A stretch of DNA of 64,000 nucleotides from positions 55,209,116 through 55,273,115 of the forward strand of contig OY365806.1 in assembly GCA_959347315.1 (NCBI GenBank). The letters are read 5' to 3'. The stretch is from Bimastos eiseni. Lineage: Eukaryota; Annelida; Clitellata; Crassiclitellata; Lumbricidae. Made by a program: the position numbers and the translations under genes. Under the pieces are notes generated by a model that did no database searches, had not been told where the DNA came from, and saw only the letters and a list, made by a program, of their open reading frames with translations. Below are positions 1-11,060 of this stretch, one piece after another (positions within the stretch are counted from its first letter, which is position 1; the number at the start of each line of letters is the position of its first letter).

Positions 1-1029
1 CCTTTCCTGTCACACTTTACCCGGTAATACTTTTGCCATGTCAAGGTCTTTAGCATTGCTACATTGTAATAAATATAACTCATGTTAGTCACTGACCACA
101 TTGTAATGTTTCGACAATGTTCAGGCGTTAAATTACAAATCAGTTCATTGTCACATGGTCGACATTTGTAGAATTAGAGCTAACTTGGAAAATATGGTCT
201 TGGTGTGAACCTTGTGGTCTTGGTCTTGGGATGTTGGTGTTGCTTACAACACTGGAAATATATGCAGACTAGAAAATGGAAAAATTATCTGACCAGAGCC
301 ATGTCATGCCCCTAAAATACCAATGTTTTACTGCCACATTGCATTTGTTAGAATTGGCTGCCTATTGTGTAAAGAATCCAGTTTAAAATCTGACTTATTG
401 TTCACAAAGGTTTGCATTTAGATCAGTGACTACCTTTACTACTCAATCATGCCCAGAAGGGCGAGTACTGTTCTTCATTCACAAACACTTTGACTTCTGT
501 TGTGCATTGCACCAGGGCATTGTTGGGTCCTCAGGTATTATCTGGTCCAAAGGTTTTAGATCATTGCAAAAACATTTGTGTTGCTCCTGAAACACTTAGC
601 TGCCTGGAATATTACATACTTTCAAGATTAATGTTAGAAAATTGTCCCTTAAAATGTTCACGAGTTTCAAGGATGCAATCAAATTTTATCAGTATGAAAC
701 TGAATTAAACTTAACCAACAGATCCAATCTGTTCTTGAAATGTTCACTAATAATAATCAATAGTGGTAAAATGGAATGAAAACTGTTTCACCAATGTTCA
801 CAACAACTTGTGCATCCTAATCTTTAAACCGAGTGCTTCTATCTTACGAACCACATCTTAAGTCTTTTGCATCTCACACATCCAATTGCTCGACATCAGC
901 TATGTCCCCTTGTTCAGACGATCAGATCTCATGTTACACTCGCTGCTCCTGTTGTCCCATTGCCTCCCACTGGTCCAGCTAATGGCCGAACACCTGTTGC
1001 TTCAATGAGCGACAGGGCACAAAAGGAAA
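1..1029. other. Intergenic, no gene recognised
   Basis: AT-rich DNA with only short unsupported open frames. A few TGGTCTTGG words near 198-235 resemble the GTCTTGG-rich element at 4652-5199, so an old fragment of that repeat may be present. Nothing else is recognised. Confidence 0.6.
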
Positions 1030-1190
1030 AGGGTCACAATTGCAGTTGTACTGCAGATCAATTGTGTGCAAAGGACTTACTCAAGGACCCTACACAGTGA
1101 CTCCCCAAATGAGCGTTGAACCCGCTTGCTCAGTGCGGACTGAACGTTACGGGCTGACCGCTCTAACCGATCGGCCACTGTGCCACACGT
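1030..1190 (-). mobile_element. tRNA-derived SINE, family A, copy 1
   Basis: Read on the minus strand, this begins GTGGCACAGTGGCC, carries a pol III A-box-like TGGCACAGTGG and a degenerate B box (GGTTCAACGC), and continues into the conserved body CACTGTGTAGGGTCCTTGAG. The same modules in the same order occur at 1291-1512 (plus), 6818-7068 (minus) and 14948-15085 (minus). Similarity between copies places it in a SINE family; the exact ends are approximate. The weak B box suggests this copy is old. Confidence 0.75.
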
Positions 1191-1290
1191 TATAAAGTAA
1201 GACGACATGCAACAACATATGTACATACAATACATGACTCTCATTTATTGTTATATTGTACACTCTGAGAAATTCTATAGTGGCATTGGT

Positions 1291-1512
1291 GTGGCACAGT
1301 GACTGATCGGTTAGAGCAGTCAGCCCGTAACGTTCAGTGTGCTGAGCGCGCGGGTTCGAGCCTCGTCCGGGGCGTCAGTCACTGTGTAGGGACCTTGAGC
1401 AAGTCCTTTGCGCACCATTGCTCTGCAGTACAACTGCAATTGCACCGTCGAGGCGTGTGTAATGCACTTCTGAGCAAAAGATGTTGGAAGAAGAGCAGTA
1501 TCAAATTTCGGT
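1291..1512 (+). mobile_element. tRNA-derived SINE, family A, copy 2
   Basis: This is the best preserved copy in the window. The A box GTGGCACAGTGACTGATCGG starts at 1291 and a consensus B box GGTTCGAGCC is at 1353-1362. The spacing is tRNA-like, and a non-tRNA body (GGGACCTTGAGCAAGTCC) follows. The 3' part (TTCTGAGCAAAAGATGTTGG) is shared with copy 4 at 14948-15085. It does not fold as a tRNA gene because there is no pairing acceptor stem, so SINE is preferred over tRNA. Confidence 0.8.
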
Positions 1513-4500
1513 AATAATGCAACAGTATGTACATACATGACTTGTTATATTGAACACTTTCAGAAATTTCGTAATGGTTCTGTGTTAATGCTAATATATT
1601 TTTGTGGTTGTTCCTATCTTTGGTATTTTACAGGATGGATTTGATATCTGATGTCCTGCGATTAATACTTTTCATTACACTGGTTTGTGTTTGCAAACTT
1701 GATGACTTGACTCCCCAAATGTCAGTTATTCTAATTAGGTTAGTAAATTGTAGATTATTAGTTATTATTAATTAGTGACTGTATAATGCACGAGGCATAC
1801 AACCGATGGCAAAACAAAACTAAATCATGATGAGGTCAATTTACATAAAACGTCGTTTTGTTCTGTTCTAATGTAAGCTCTACTTCCCAAGAGCTCCTTC
1901 CAGCTGAGCCTTTGCTTCAAGCATTGATAAAATGTATATAGAGCAGAACAAATGAAGAAAGATACAGGTCAAAGGAAGGCCATTCCAGGGTCATGTATAT
2001 GGCTGAACCACCAAGGAAACACAGTCTTGAATTGTTCAATTCTATGTAAATGGACAATTAGTTAACTACAGGACATGGAGTGAAAGGAGAAGCAACCAGC
2101 CAGACTTAATGTAAGGCAAAGTTTCTTGTAGGCTGACCTATCTCATTGCTGATTCCGTAGAACCCAGCAAAACCTTAGCATTGATAATTATGCTTTATGC
2201 TGTATAGAATGGGTTGCTAGTGAGCCGCTTCTTGCACCTAATAAGAACCCATAATTACATTTTAAAATTGTGCAATTAAGCCTTGTGGTTGCACACAGTA
2301 TATATTCCAGCTGCACATTCTCCCGTAAGAAAAGGGGAAAGAACTAGCAGCTCCACCCACAGGGGGAGAAGGAGACTGTTCTAACTGAAGGAACCCTTAT
2401 ATGGGCCATAGATGTGCTCATGCGGGGACCACTGGTAATCCACGGGCAGATGAGCGGAGAGAAGCCCATTGGGTACGGAGGACACTCCAGTACAGAGAGC
2501 CTATAGGTTTGCCAGAACAGAGCCAACAAGACAGTATCAAATCAGCATGAGAACTTTAAACTGTATGCGTTGAGGTGCAGGAAGCCAATGAAGAAAGTCT
2601 TGAATGAAAGATGAGATGATGTGCAAATTTAGTGAAGCCAGGCAGCAGCATTAAGGATAAAGAAGGATGTTCACCTCATTTTTTATTGGTGTATTATCCG
2701 TTTATGGTCATGTATTTCAACGAATGTTACTCCTGAATTTTCTATAATCATCTACCTACTCTTCATTTCTTATATGCACCCAGCCCACCCCAACTTCCTC
2801 TGTCAGCAAGCTTGGTATTACTTTTTATCCACATTTTTAACCATGTTTTCAACCTCTCAGAGCTCAATTACAGCAATTTCTGTTTCCTCGACCTTGAATC
2901 CGTCCCATTAAAGCATCTGCAGCTTATTCAAAACTCACTAGTTATGTCACTCCCATCTTCAAATAACTCCTTTGCCTTAAAATCCCAGAACAAATCCACT
3001 TCAAAGTCCTATCACTAATGTACAACTCTCTCTCATTATTTACGCCCCCATGTACCTTTGTTCATGATAAATTCAATAATAGTAATAATATATTTTGTTG
3101 GTGTAGGTTTCTGAAAAAGGTACAAAAATATTCTGAAAATCTCATTGTCCAGACTAATGTCGCCTGCAACAGATGGGACGAAGCTGTGACTCAGTCTGTG
3201 CAATTGATTGCAATCACAGCTTCCTTGCAATCTAAATAACATGTGATCTCACACTGCAGAGGTTCGCAGTATACGTGCGAAACAGGGAGAACTGTGCACT
3301 GGCGCCATCTATTGATCTGGTTTGCAGCTGCTGCCTTTGACGTTCATTGTGGACTTCAGAGAGCATGTGCATCTCTAGCAAATGGTCACCAGCTATAGAC
3401 TATAGAATCGCTGGTAAGAGGCAAAACTTTGGCACAGAACCAATTTTACATAATTTCCCTTCGCATAAGTTCGCAACTTAAATAAATAAAACGATTTTGT
3501 ATAATCACATTTTCTAAAAATAGTAGTTGCAATGAAGATGACGATATGACGATGGTAATCATTATGTTGTTATGATTCATGAGAGTTCAGGTGAGAAAAT
3601 GATAGAGGGCTTTGTTTCTTCAGGTATGAAACTTAATAATGAAAGGTGGGATAAATCCCAGATAATAGAGCCCTCGAGTCCAAAAATGGTGGTGGAGGTT
3701 CAAGTAGGTCCACCAATCGTATCCCACAAAATTCACACGGATGCACCAGATAGTAACATAAGATACATGTAGGCTATGCCTGCACCATTGTTCAATCAAA
3801 TACTCTAAATTCAGTTGCAAATGCTGTCAGTTTTCGCCAAATTCCAACGCGAGTCAGTCATACTGAAATTGTAGACCTAGAGATATCTATAGACCCAATA
3901 TCTATCATAGGCCGTACTTGCATTTTAAGAAGCGAATCTGGAAGAAAATCGGTGTTCAGTGTAGACTGTCTTTGTAAATGTTGAATGATTGCAGCTTGTG
4001 GACATATTATAGTACATATTATAGGCCTATATAAGCAATACTTATAGGCCTGAGAAGATATCGATAGAATTCATAAAATGCTGTTGACAAATTGGCCTAA
4101 CCTTCATATATGTAGTTTGGGAATGTAAGCGTAATGTAAAGTGATGGAGGCGAAGATATTTCAGAATTGCTACCAAACGCACATAACGTTTTTAAAATTG
4201 TTTATAGGCTTACTTATATATATGCCTAGACTTCAGCAAAATATCCAAATAATTGATTTCCCGAAGACAAAGTAAACGGGTCCAATCGAGTGCACCTCTT
4301 GTTTGTTAATCGAAACCACATTCGCTTCTTAACTATACTATGCTGTCCGTAGTGCTACTTTACATATAGTCCATCCTTGTTCTTCACTTGTTATTCCTTG
4401 TCTTGATCAGAGTCGATTAGTATTGCTGCTGAATGCAGGAATGAAGACGCTCATTCGAGTCTCATTCACTAAAACACAAAATATCAGTAATTTTATGTTT

Positions 4501-4651
4501 CACTAATTTACGAGTTTAACTGGATTCAGTACGTACGTGTCTATAGAATCATTCGTGGCTGCTGGTTCAACGCCTCTCTTTAGTAACAGACCTAAGAACA
4601 GCAGCTGGCCTATTAATTGATGTCTCGACGTGTGTAGGCCTATACCCTAGC
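1513..4651. other. Intergenic, no gene recognised
   Basis: About 3.1 kb without a coding region I can support. Open frames are short, lack conserved motifs and are not bounded by convincing splice signals. Several TAGGCCTA-type words occur, as elsewhere in the window. Confidence 0.55.
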
Positions 4652-5199
4652 CAGGGATGTGGTCTCGAGACCGCGGTCTTGGTCTCAAATGCATCGGTCT
4701 TGGACCATCGGTCTCAGTCTTAGTTTCGAATGCGTCGGTCTTGGCCTTGGTCTTAAAGAAATGGTCTTGGGAGTGGTCTCCGTCTTAGATAACCGAAACG
4801 ATCGGAATAACTTCGAGTTTCTCAGGGTGAGTAAGGATGTATTTGGTATAGAATTTGCTTGTTTAAAATCGTCTAGAAGATTTCAGACGTGCTTTCTTTA
4901 TACTATTCAGAAGACAAGTCGAAATAGAAATATCGAAAAAGATAAAACTCGGCAATATAAAAATTGTTCTTGGGAATTGGTATGATATACATTATAATTA
5001 AGTTTCAGATTGAAATTACAAATGAACCTTATTCCAGAAAACTGATACATTAGTATTTCACAACCTTTTATATGGGATCACTTGTCTTTTACTGTCTCGA
5101 ACTGTGTTGAATCTAGTGTCTCGGTCTCGGCACCTCGCTGTCTCGATCTCGGCATCTCACTGTCTCGGTCTTGTCTTGGTCTTGAAGTTTAAAGTCCTG
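4652..5199. mobile_element. hAT-like non-autonomous element rich in GTCTTGG/GTCTCGG
   Basis: The left end reads CAGGGATGTGGTCTCG. The reverse complement of the right end reads CAGGACTTTAAACTTCAAG. Both ends start with CAG, and both sub-terminal regions are built from GGTCTTGG/GGTCTCGG repeats (4659-4775 and 5105-5185). That layout is typical of hAT MITEs. I could not find a matching 8-bp target duplication (ACCCTAGC against CATATGAC), so the boundaries and class are tentative. No transposase frame survives. Confidence 0.35.
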
Positions 5200-5431
5200 C
5201 ATATGACACTGCTATATACGTACGTACCCGTTGTAGTGTATCTTTGGTTACTTTTGTTGCTGCATGCCTCGATGCGTGTGTAACCGGACAGCTGACAAAG
5301 TCTGCAGAGTGCCTTCAAATACAGGCGCCCTGCAATTCAACACGTATGGCATAAACACAAATATTCTCATCTGCTTAAACCTGACCTGTCTGCGCTTAAG
5401 CGACGACCACTTATCCCATCAGTTTATCTAA

Positions 5432-5600
5432 ATGCCATTCTTTAGGCTACGGATTGCACTTTATTGTTGTCTCCGCTCGTCTCTTCTCGTCTTCTCTCCT
5501 ATTAATTGTCTCCGCTCGTCTCGTATTCTCTTCTCGTCTTCTCTCATCTTGTCTTCTCTCTTCTCTGCTCTCGTCTTATCTCTTCTTGTCTTCCTACTTT
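5432..5600 (+). repeat. Pyrimidine-rich CTCGTCTTCTCTC low-complexity tract
   Basis: Degenerate repetition of CTCGTCTTCTCTC-like units over about 170 bp. The open frame across it is a by-product of the composition. Confidence 0.7.
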
Positions 5601-5735
5601 ACCCTAGTCATACTATAGGACATACGTGTCAAACTTGTCAGTTTGAAATAATATATGGAGGAATATAATATTGAACCAGTCAAGTATATATATAGTCTGT
5701 CAACTCATTAGGTCACGATACCGACGATAGTCATT

Positions 5736-5785
5736 ATAATGTCTAAGCCCTCTAGGTAGGCATATCATTAGGGCTTAGACATAAT
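5736..5785. repeat. Short hairpin (palindromic MITE-like)
   Basis: Left arm 5736-5751 (ATAATGTCTAAGCCCT) pairs with 5770-5785 (AGGGCTTAGACATAAT) with one mismatch over 16 bp and an 18-bp loop. Confidence 0.7.
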
Positions 5786-6817
5786 CCGGGCTACTGCTGT
5801 TATAAATAATGGGAGAACCAGAATGGGAGAACCAGAAAACTGACCCAAGCTGTCGCCAGCGTGCAGTGCGTAAACCATAGATCGAGGACGTGCTATTCAT
5901 GTCACTTCCACAGAATCCCCTATTAAACTCGGATCAGTATGACACTCAACTATAATTTTAGCAATGTCAAGATGCTGAACGCTGATGACGTGATTGTTGT
6001 GCCATATTATATATATATATATATAAATTTGTGATTTCGGGACAGAAATCAACCATTACTTTTGCCACAAGCAATGGAGAGACGACGACAGCATCCGATT
6101 AAAAACGGAAGTGTACGAAAGGAGATGACAGAATATTTGATCAACGTCAAATGGCCATCAGGAATCGAAATGACCATTCTTTTTCTGAAAAATGAGGTGC
6201 TTATGGCGCCACTAGGTCATTAGGAATTGTACTGTACGCCTTCAATAGGCCTACAACAAGTAAAGGATGTGCAGAATGCGAAACGAAAGCATTGTAAAGA
6301 ACGAGCATCTGGGTTGATTTCGATCGTCTGCATGGTTTCTGGGAATTGAGGCGCTCGTACGTAGAATGACATGTAGGTAGCCTCCTAGGTCAAAGAAGGG
6401 TTTAGTCAGACACCAATAAGCCTCGGCAGCGAAATTATCTCGCGCTCTCTGAATCCTATCAACTTATCATTATCAGCATTTCCAAGATATCAGAGCGCCG
6501 TATAATCGTATATATCATGGCCGGGAGATGAATCGAAGAACATGTCCAATCCAATGGATGCGCTGGTGTGTCCTTCGGCAACTACTGTCTCTTCGTCCAT
6601 CGGAGGTAGCAGCCCTACCTACTCCACTTTCTGTGGGATAACGATCAGCATGCATGTTTCCAGAGGTGGAGTTTAACTTTTGGACATAAACTGAGGGTTA
6701 TTGATTCCGATAATGTAACTGTCTGCAATAGGAGCAATATTGCAATCGACCGAAATGGAAGAGGGTTTGTTTTCCCATTCCAGGAACTCAACGCCACAGG
6801 GTCTGCATATACTACAA
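5786..6817. other. Intergenic, no gene recognised
   Basis: About 1 kb without a supported gene. It holds a short (AT)n run at about 6006-6026. Nothing else is recognised. Confidence 0.55.
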
Positions 6818-7068
6818 TACAATACAACTTGGCATTTATAACGCGCTTTAACACGACAAGTCGTGAGCGAAAGCGCACACACGTCTCGACGACGCAACTG
6901 CAGTTGTAACGCAGAGCAATTGTGTGCGAAGGACTTGCTCAAGGTCCGTATACACTGCAGTGACGCCCTGGACGAGGGTCGAACCCGCTCACTCAGACTG
7001 ACTAAGCGCACACTGAGCGTTGCGGTCCGACCGCTCGATCTACTAACCAATCGGCCACCATGCCACAC
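6818..7068 (-). mobile_element. tRNA-derived SINE, family A, copy 3
   Basis: The minus strand starts GTGTGGCATGGTGGCCG and has a B box GGTTCGACCC (plus strand about 6976-6985). The family body (GGACCTTGAGCAAGTCC) follows, and the element ends in AT-rich sequence (ATAAATGCCAAGTTGTATTG) that copies 2 and 4 lack, so this copy shows the longer 3' end. The open frames on both strands here are not genes. Confidence 0.8.
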
Positions 7069-7938
7069 ACTAATAACTAGGCAGGCTGATTATCAACTCC
7101 CTTAACTAACTAAATAGTGTATTAGTGTCTCTTTGGAAGGTTGGTTAAGCGTTGCGTCGTGTAACGTTGATCAGATAGTTGAGCAGGACAACGTCCTTAA
7201 TTCGTCGCTTCTAGTAATTTATTGCCTTGGACTCGTATCCAAATGATCTACCAATTAACATCCGTTGCGCCTGTGCGTGGCCACTTGTTCGCTCAGTCGT
7301 ATGTTCGTTCATGCTGTTGGCTCATATTCATCTCCAGCCTGCATAACGTGAGAATTAGGGGAGAAAGAAGTCAATCCAACTGTATTATTCCGACATAAAA
7401 CCACCCCATAACCAGCAGCTAAGCTGCTTAAGCCGACTGCGAAGACGCAGCTGATTCAGTGTACTATTTATGGCACACGATGTCTTAATCTCAGCATCGA
7501 CGCCAACAGCGGACGACGAACCTTAAGCCACGAGTCCCACGAAGAACATGACATTATATCGCTCTAACTCTCCGCCGCCGCCGCCATATTGAAACCTGTT
7601 GTAACTGCGCCCTGCTTATCACGCGCTTCTGCTGCCGTCGCCGCTACTTCTATTGCTGTTGCAGAGTAGTCCAAAGAGCATATATCATGCCTACTCGGTC
7701 AGGCCCTAGTGCCAATCACATGCAGTCATATCGTGATCGTAAACTCAATCTCTACAGCGTGCACAAAAGCGCTGTCGTGGGAGCCAGCTTATTGAGTTTA
7801 CAGGCGATTAATCAAAACAGAATTCTATATAATATTATATCATATGTCCAGCAAATGCACATAATCGTTACCTTGCGGCTACATATATATTCCGGATTAC
7901 ACAATAATGACGATATATATATTATATATAATATTATA
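7069..7938. other. Intergenic; short CpG-rich CCG tract
   Basis: No gene recognised. At 7568-7590 there is a CCGCCGCCGCCATATTG motif, matching on the minus strand the YY1 consensus AANATGGCGGC. It stands in a locally GC-richer stretch (7550-7660) and could be a promoter, but no coding exon was found next to it. Confidence 0.35.
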
Positions 7939-8449
7939 TACACGGTGACCGGATAAAAAGTGAACCTCTAGAAATACCGTAATGATTTAGCATTTAGACC
8001 GAATATGAGAAAAACTTCTATTTAATGATTATGACGCGCATGTTCAATAATTTTTGATCAAATTCGTTTAGATGTAGGCTATATATGATAAGCTGACGCA
8101 GTTCTCTAACGTCACGTACCTTTGTCTTGTATACTTTTTCTTGCATCAGTAGGCCTACCCAGATTTTATGGATAGGCCTAAACAGTGTTATAGAAAAGTT
8201 TTGCACATGGGGCGAATTGATCAAGTTGATCAAGTTGTGATCGATGAAGCAATTACTACGTGGCGAACTCGTTTTGGCGTGTGTGTTGAGGCCGAATTAG
8301 ACATTTTAGCACATATTATAACTATAATAAATGATAAAATGTTGCCCTTCATGATCATTAAACTGAAGTTTTTTTCATTTGATTAAAATGCATACATTAT
8401 TGGCCAAATTGTTACAGTATTTCTAGAGGTTCGCTTTTATCCGTTCACA

Positions 8450-8452
<3 letters not shown>
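7939..8452. mobile_element. Tc1/mariner-like deletion derivative
   Basis: Imperfect terminal inverted repeats of about 38 bp: the left one starts CACGGTGACCGGATAAAA at 7941, and the reverse complement of the right end starts CTGTGAACGGATAAAA at 8450. Both share the block GAACCTCTAGAAATAC. The element is flanked by TA-rich DNA, consistent with TA target duplication. The inside retains a transposase C-terminal remnant (8216-8323). At about 510 bp it is a non-autonomous derivative of a 1.3-kb or larger element. Confidence 0.7.
8216..8323 (+). pseudogene. Tc1/mariner transposase C-terminal remnant
   Basis: About 36 codons read IDQVDQVVIDEAITTWRTRF followed by GVCVEAELDILAHII. Tc1-like transposases of invertebrates commonly end with a run of the type 'VDQAIDQWRPRLRACVxAxGGHFEHLL', and the pattern of W, R, L/F, C and the final H is kept. 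The DDE catalytic domain is absent, so no transposase can be made. The fragment lies inside the terminal repeats at 7941 and 8450, which supports the assignment. Confidence 0.5.

Positions 8453-8484
<32 letters not shown>
8450..8484. repeat. (TA)n microsatellite
   Basis: A run of TA dinucleotides directly outside the right terminal repeat of the Tc1/mariner element, so the element appears to have inserted into, or seeded, a TA run. Confidence 0.9.
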
Positions 8485-8485
<1 letters not shown>

Positions 8486-8621
8486 CCTATAATATTATTA
8501 TATATTGCGTTGTACATCTAGATGTGCCTCAGCGTTTATTAAAATAATGAAAATTGTCCTTATAGTGTCTGCGATGAATGCGATTAGGTCTACCTCAATA
8601 TCACCTGTTTAGCTCACATTA

Positions 8622-8790
8622 GTATGTGGCCGTCCATAAAATTAATGGCGTCATGCGCCTAGGGGTGAGGAGTCACACATTTGTGACGATGTATGACGAG
8701 AGGAGGGGGGAGTCAAAAGAGTGTGATGTCACATCATCACATCAAACATCTAAATGCGTAAGTTTATCAACTCCGTTAAACAAGTTCCGC
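8622..8790 (+). repeat. TGTGACGTCA-type MITE fragment
   Basis: Contains GGCCGTCCATAAAATTAATG followed by TTTGTGACGATGTATGACGA and GTGATGTCACATCATCACAT. The block TGTGA(C/T)GTC..ATCATCACATCAAA recurs at about 24345-24400 inside the hAT element of the PKA-R pseudogene. This is a dispersed repeat, probably the end of a DNA transposon, and the apparent open frame through it is incidental. Confidence 0.5.
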
Positions 8791-9009
8791 TTAATTAACA
8801 GTAGGTCAAATTGTCACCACGATTTAACAACAGTAGGCCTAATTATGATTATTACATTCCTAAATTTTGGATCGTTTACTTTTATATCCGGTGTCAAATT
8901 TAGGGTTTTGGAAGTGAGGCGGCCATTTTGTAACACACAGGCAGGAATCAATTAAATTCTGCCAAAACGCATCAGGCCATAGAGAATCGATGCACGTCGG
9001 CAACGTGAA

Positions 9010-9706
9010 GTTTATTTCCAGGTCAATTGAGTTAGGCCTAGATTTCAAGAGGTTTCATTGGCGACTTAGAAAGAATTAGTTCACGTTGCCGACGGTAGTA
9101 ATCGGAAATGAAGTAAATAGAGAGTGTAGATTAGATAGACAAAGAAAACCTGGATCTCAATGGACTATTGGGCAGGATTATGAGATCCAAGCTTTCCATA
9201 TTTATTCCAAGAAGTAGCACTTTGCTTCTCCGTAGGACAATGGGGAAGCATAAATTAAGTTTATGTTGTTTCAAGTTATTGTTACTGTACACTTTTTGTA
9301 ACTGCAATGATTCTACATGCAGAGCTTTTCATCTTGTGAACGCATAATGAGTGCAATAATTACAGTCTCTATTTTTCTTCATTCTACAATATATTTAAAG
9401 TATTTTTATAGTTATAATTAGGCCTGCTTTATTATTTTGATAATTTTAAGAAAAGTTGCATATAAGATTCTAGACGTCTGGCTTTTCATTTATGGGCGCA
9501 CCGTTGCCATTTGGAATCACTGACGACGATCAAGTGCAGTGGAAGCAACGAGCTTGTAACAACGATCTAGTAAAGAAAGTTTAGTTATAAAAGAACCTCC
9601 CTTCAGAAAGATAAAGAATCCGACGTTAACCGACGCTGAACACAGAAAACGTCGCCAATGAAACCTCTTGAAATCTAGGCCTAACTCAATTGACCTGGAA
9701 ATAAAC
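9010..9706. mobile_element. Inverted-repeat (foldback) element next to the GPCR
   Basis: A perfect 56-bp inverted repeat: 9010-9065 is the exact reverse complement of 9651-9706. The 585-bp interior shows no transposase. A second, smaller perfect inverted repeat (15 bp, 8995-9009 with 9080-9094) encloses the left arm. Inside, 9513-9552 matches 37 of 40 bases of the neighbouring GPCR exon (10977-11016) in direct orientation. I see no target duplication at the outer edges, so the class is open: foldback transposon, or local inverted duplication. Confidence 0.6.
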
Positions 9707-9928
9707 CTCCACACTGATTGAACCCTGACAGTGCCACTCCCGAGTCTGCGAGTCTGGATAAATGATCTTTGTTATCACACGATGTCGTTAAACTGAAACG
9801 ACTACTAGAAATAAACCCAGATTAAAACCTCCGTCCGTCCACCCTTCCATCCATCCATCATCTGCAATGACAAATGATCGATTGAATGAGACGATTGCGC
9901 AATACAGGGTGTGTATAATTATACGTAC

Positions 9929-11060
9929 TGAAGTTCTTGCTGCTGATGCAATAGATGAAGGGATTGCAACAGCTCGAGACGAAGATGAGAGCCTGTGAAA
10001 CGGAATTGAATACGACGAGACGGAAGAGATCATCCTCTGTCGGCATCGAAGATCCTGCTGCTGCTGCTGCTGGTGATGGTGGTGGTGATGCTGGGGTGGT
10101 GGCGGCAGTGGGCCTTGGTCCGTAGTGTTTCCTCTGCGTGTAGTTTCTGTAGATGTTGATCTGATGTGGAGCCCAGCAGAGGACGAATATCGTCGTTACT
10201 ATGGACACCATAGCGGTCACCTTTCTGATCGGCTTCTTCGCCTGGTTCTGAAGTAGAACTGGGTTCAACAGCAAGCATCGAACGAGTCTCGTGTAGCACA
10301 CGACCATTACCAGAATCGGCAGAAGAAAACTGGAGACTATTTCGAAATTGACCCAGAACGCTTCATGAGTTGCTGTTGGCCAATACATGCTACACCTGAA
10401 CGTCGTGAGGTTCAGCGCCTGCTTCGGAGGCGCCTTGTCTTGACGGACATGGGCGTAGAGCCAGTAGGGAGTGAGGATGAGGATGCAGACTATCCAGAGC
10501 AGAAGACAGGCTATGGCAGCGTTCTTCGGTCGACGAAATCGCATCGATCGAAGAGGATGAACGATCGCCAGATATCGATCGATGCTCATGACGACCATCG
10601 TCAGGATGCTCACGTAGCTGTTGATACTGCGCGACGCCGTCATGAACTTACAGATGGCATCGCCAAAGATCCAGTTCTGCGACAGAGTGTTGTAGACGAT
10701 GAACGGGAGGCTGGCGAGGAAGAGGTCGTCGGCAACTGCGAGGTTCAGAATGAAACAGGTGGCCACTGACTTCAACTTCTTCAGATTCGCCAGAATTACG
10801 AAGATGGTCAGTGAGTTACCGATCAGTCCGAAGACGAAAGTGACCAGGTAGAAGACGGACGTCGCAATCTTAACGACCACGAACCTGCCGGCTCCCACCC
10901 ATTGAGACCCACCAGGCCCTGACGATCTCTGTCCCTCGTCCGACCCCAGGGCATCTTCGCGGGGCTTAGACCACGTGGAATCATTAACGGCGATCAAGTG
11001 CAGTGGAAGCAACGAGTCCTCTTGGAAGAAACACTCAACGCCGCTTGAGTTGGTCATCAT
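9929..11060 (-). CDS. Rhodopsin-class peptide GPCR, somatostatin/allatostatin-C receptor-like (first coding exon)
   Basis: Encodes 377 residues of a seven-transmembrane receptor. I start at ATG 11060 because an in-frame TGA lies just upstream at 11070-11072. Visible in order: N-terminal NSS and NDS glycosylation sites; TM1 with GLIGNSL; TM2 NLAVADDLF; the extracellular Cys of FGDAICKFM; SIDRYLAIVHP at the end of TM3; TM4 Trp; FRCSMYWP in loop 2; TM6 KVTAMVSIVTTIFVLCWAP; TM7 NPFIY. The SSxxNF region that follows is cut by a donor GTACGT at 9928, so the exon stops after AACTTCA and the next exon should supply the Arg of the usual NFR of helix 8. NLAVAD-LF, WxFG, C-M-x-WP and RKVT-M-FVLCW favour the somatostatin/allatostatin-C group. 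Loop 3 is unusually long and Pro/Ala-rich. A possible last exon is 9681-9724 (acceptor CTGTCAG), but it is weak. Confidence 0.88.

Noticed and set aside
10365..10769. A 134-codon plus-strand frame
   Set aside because: It is antisense to the well-supported GPCR exon; its acidic composition is a by-product.
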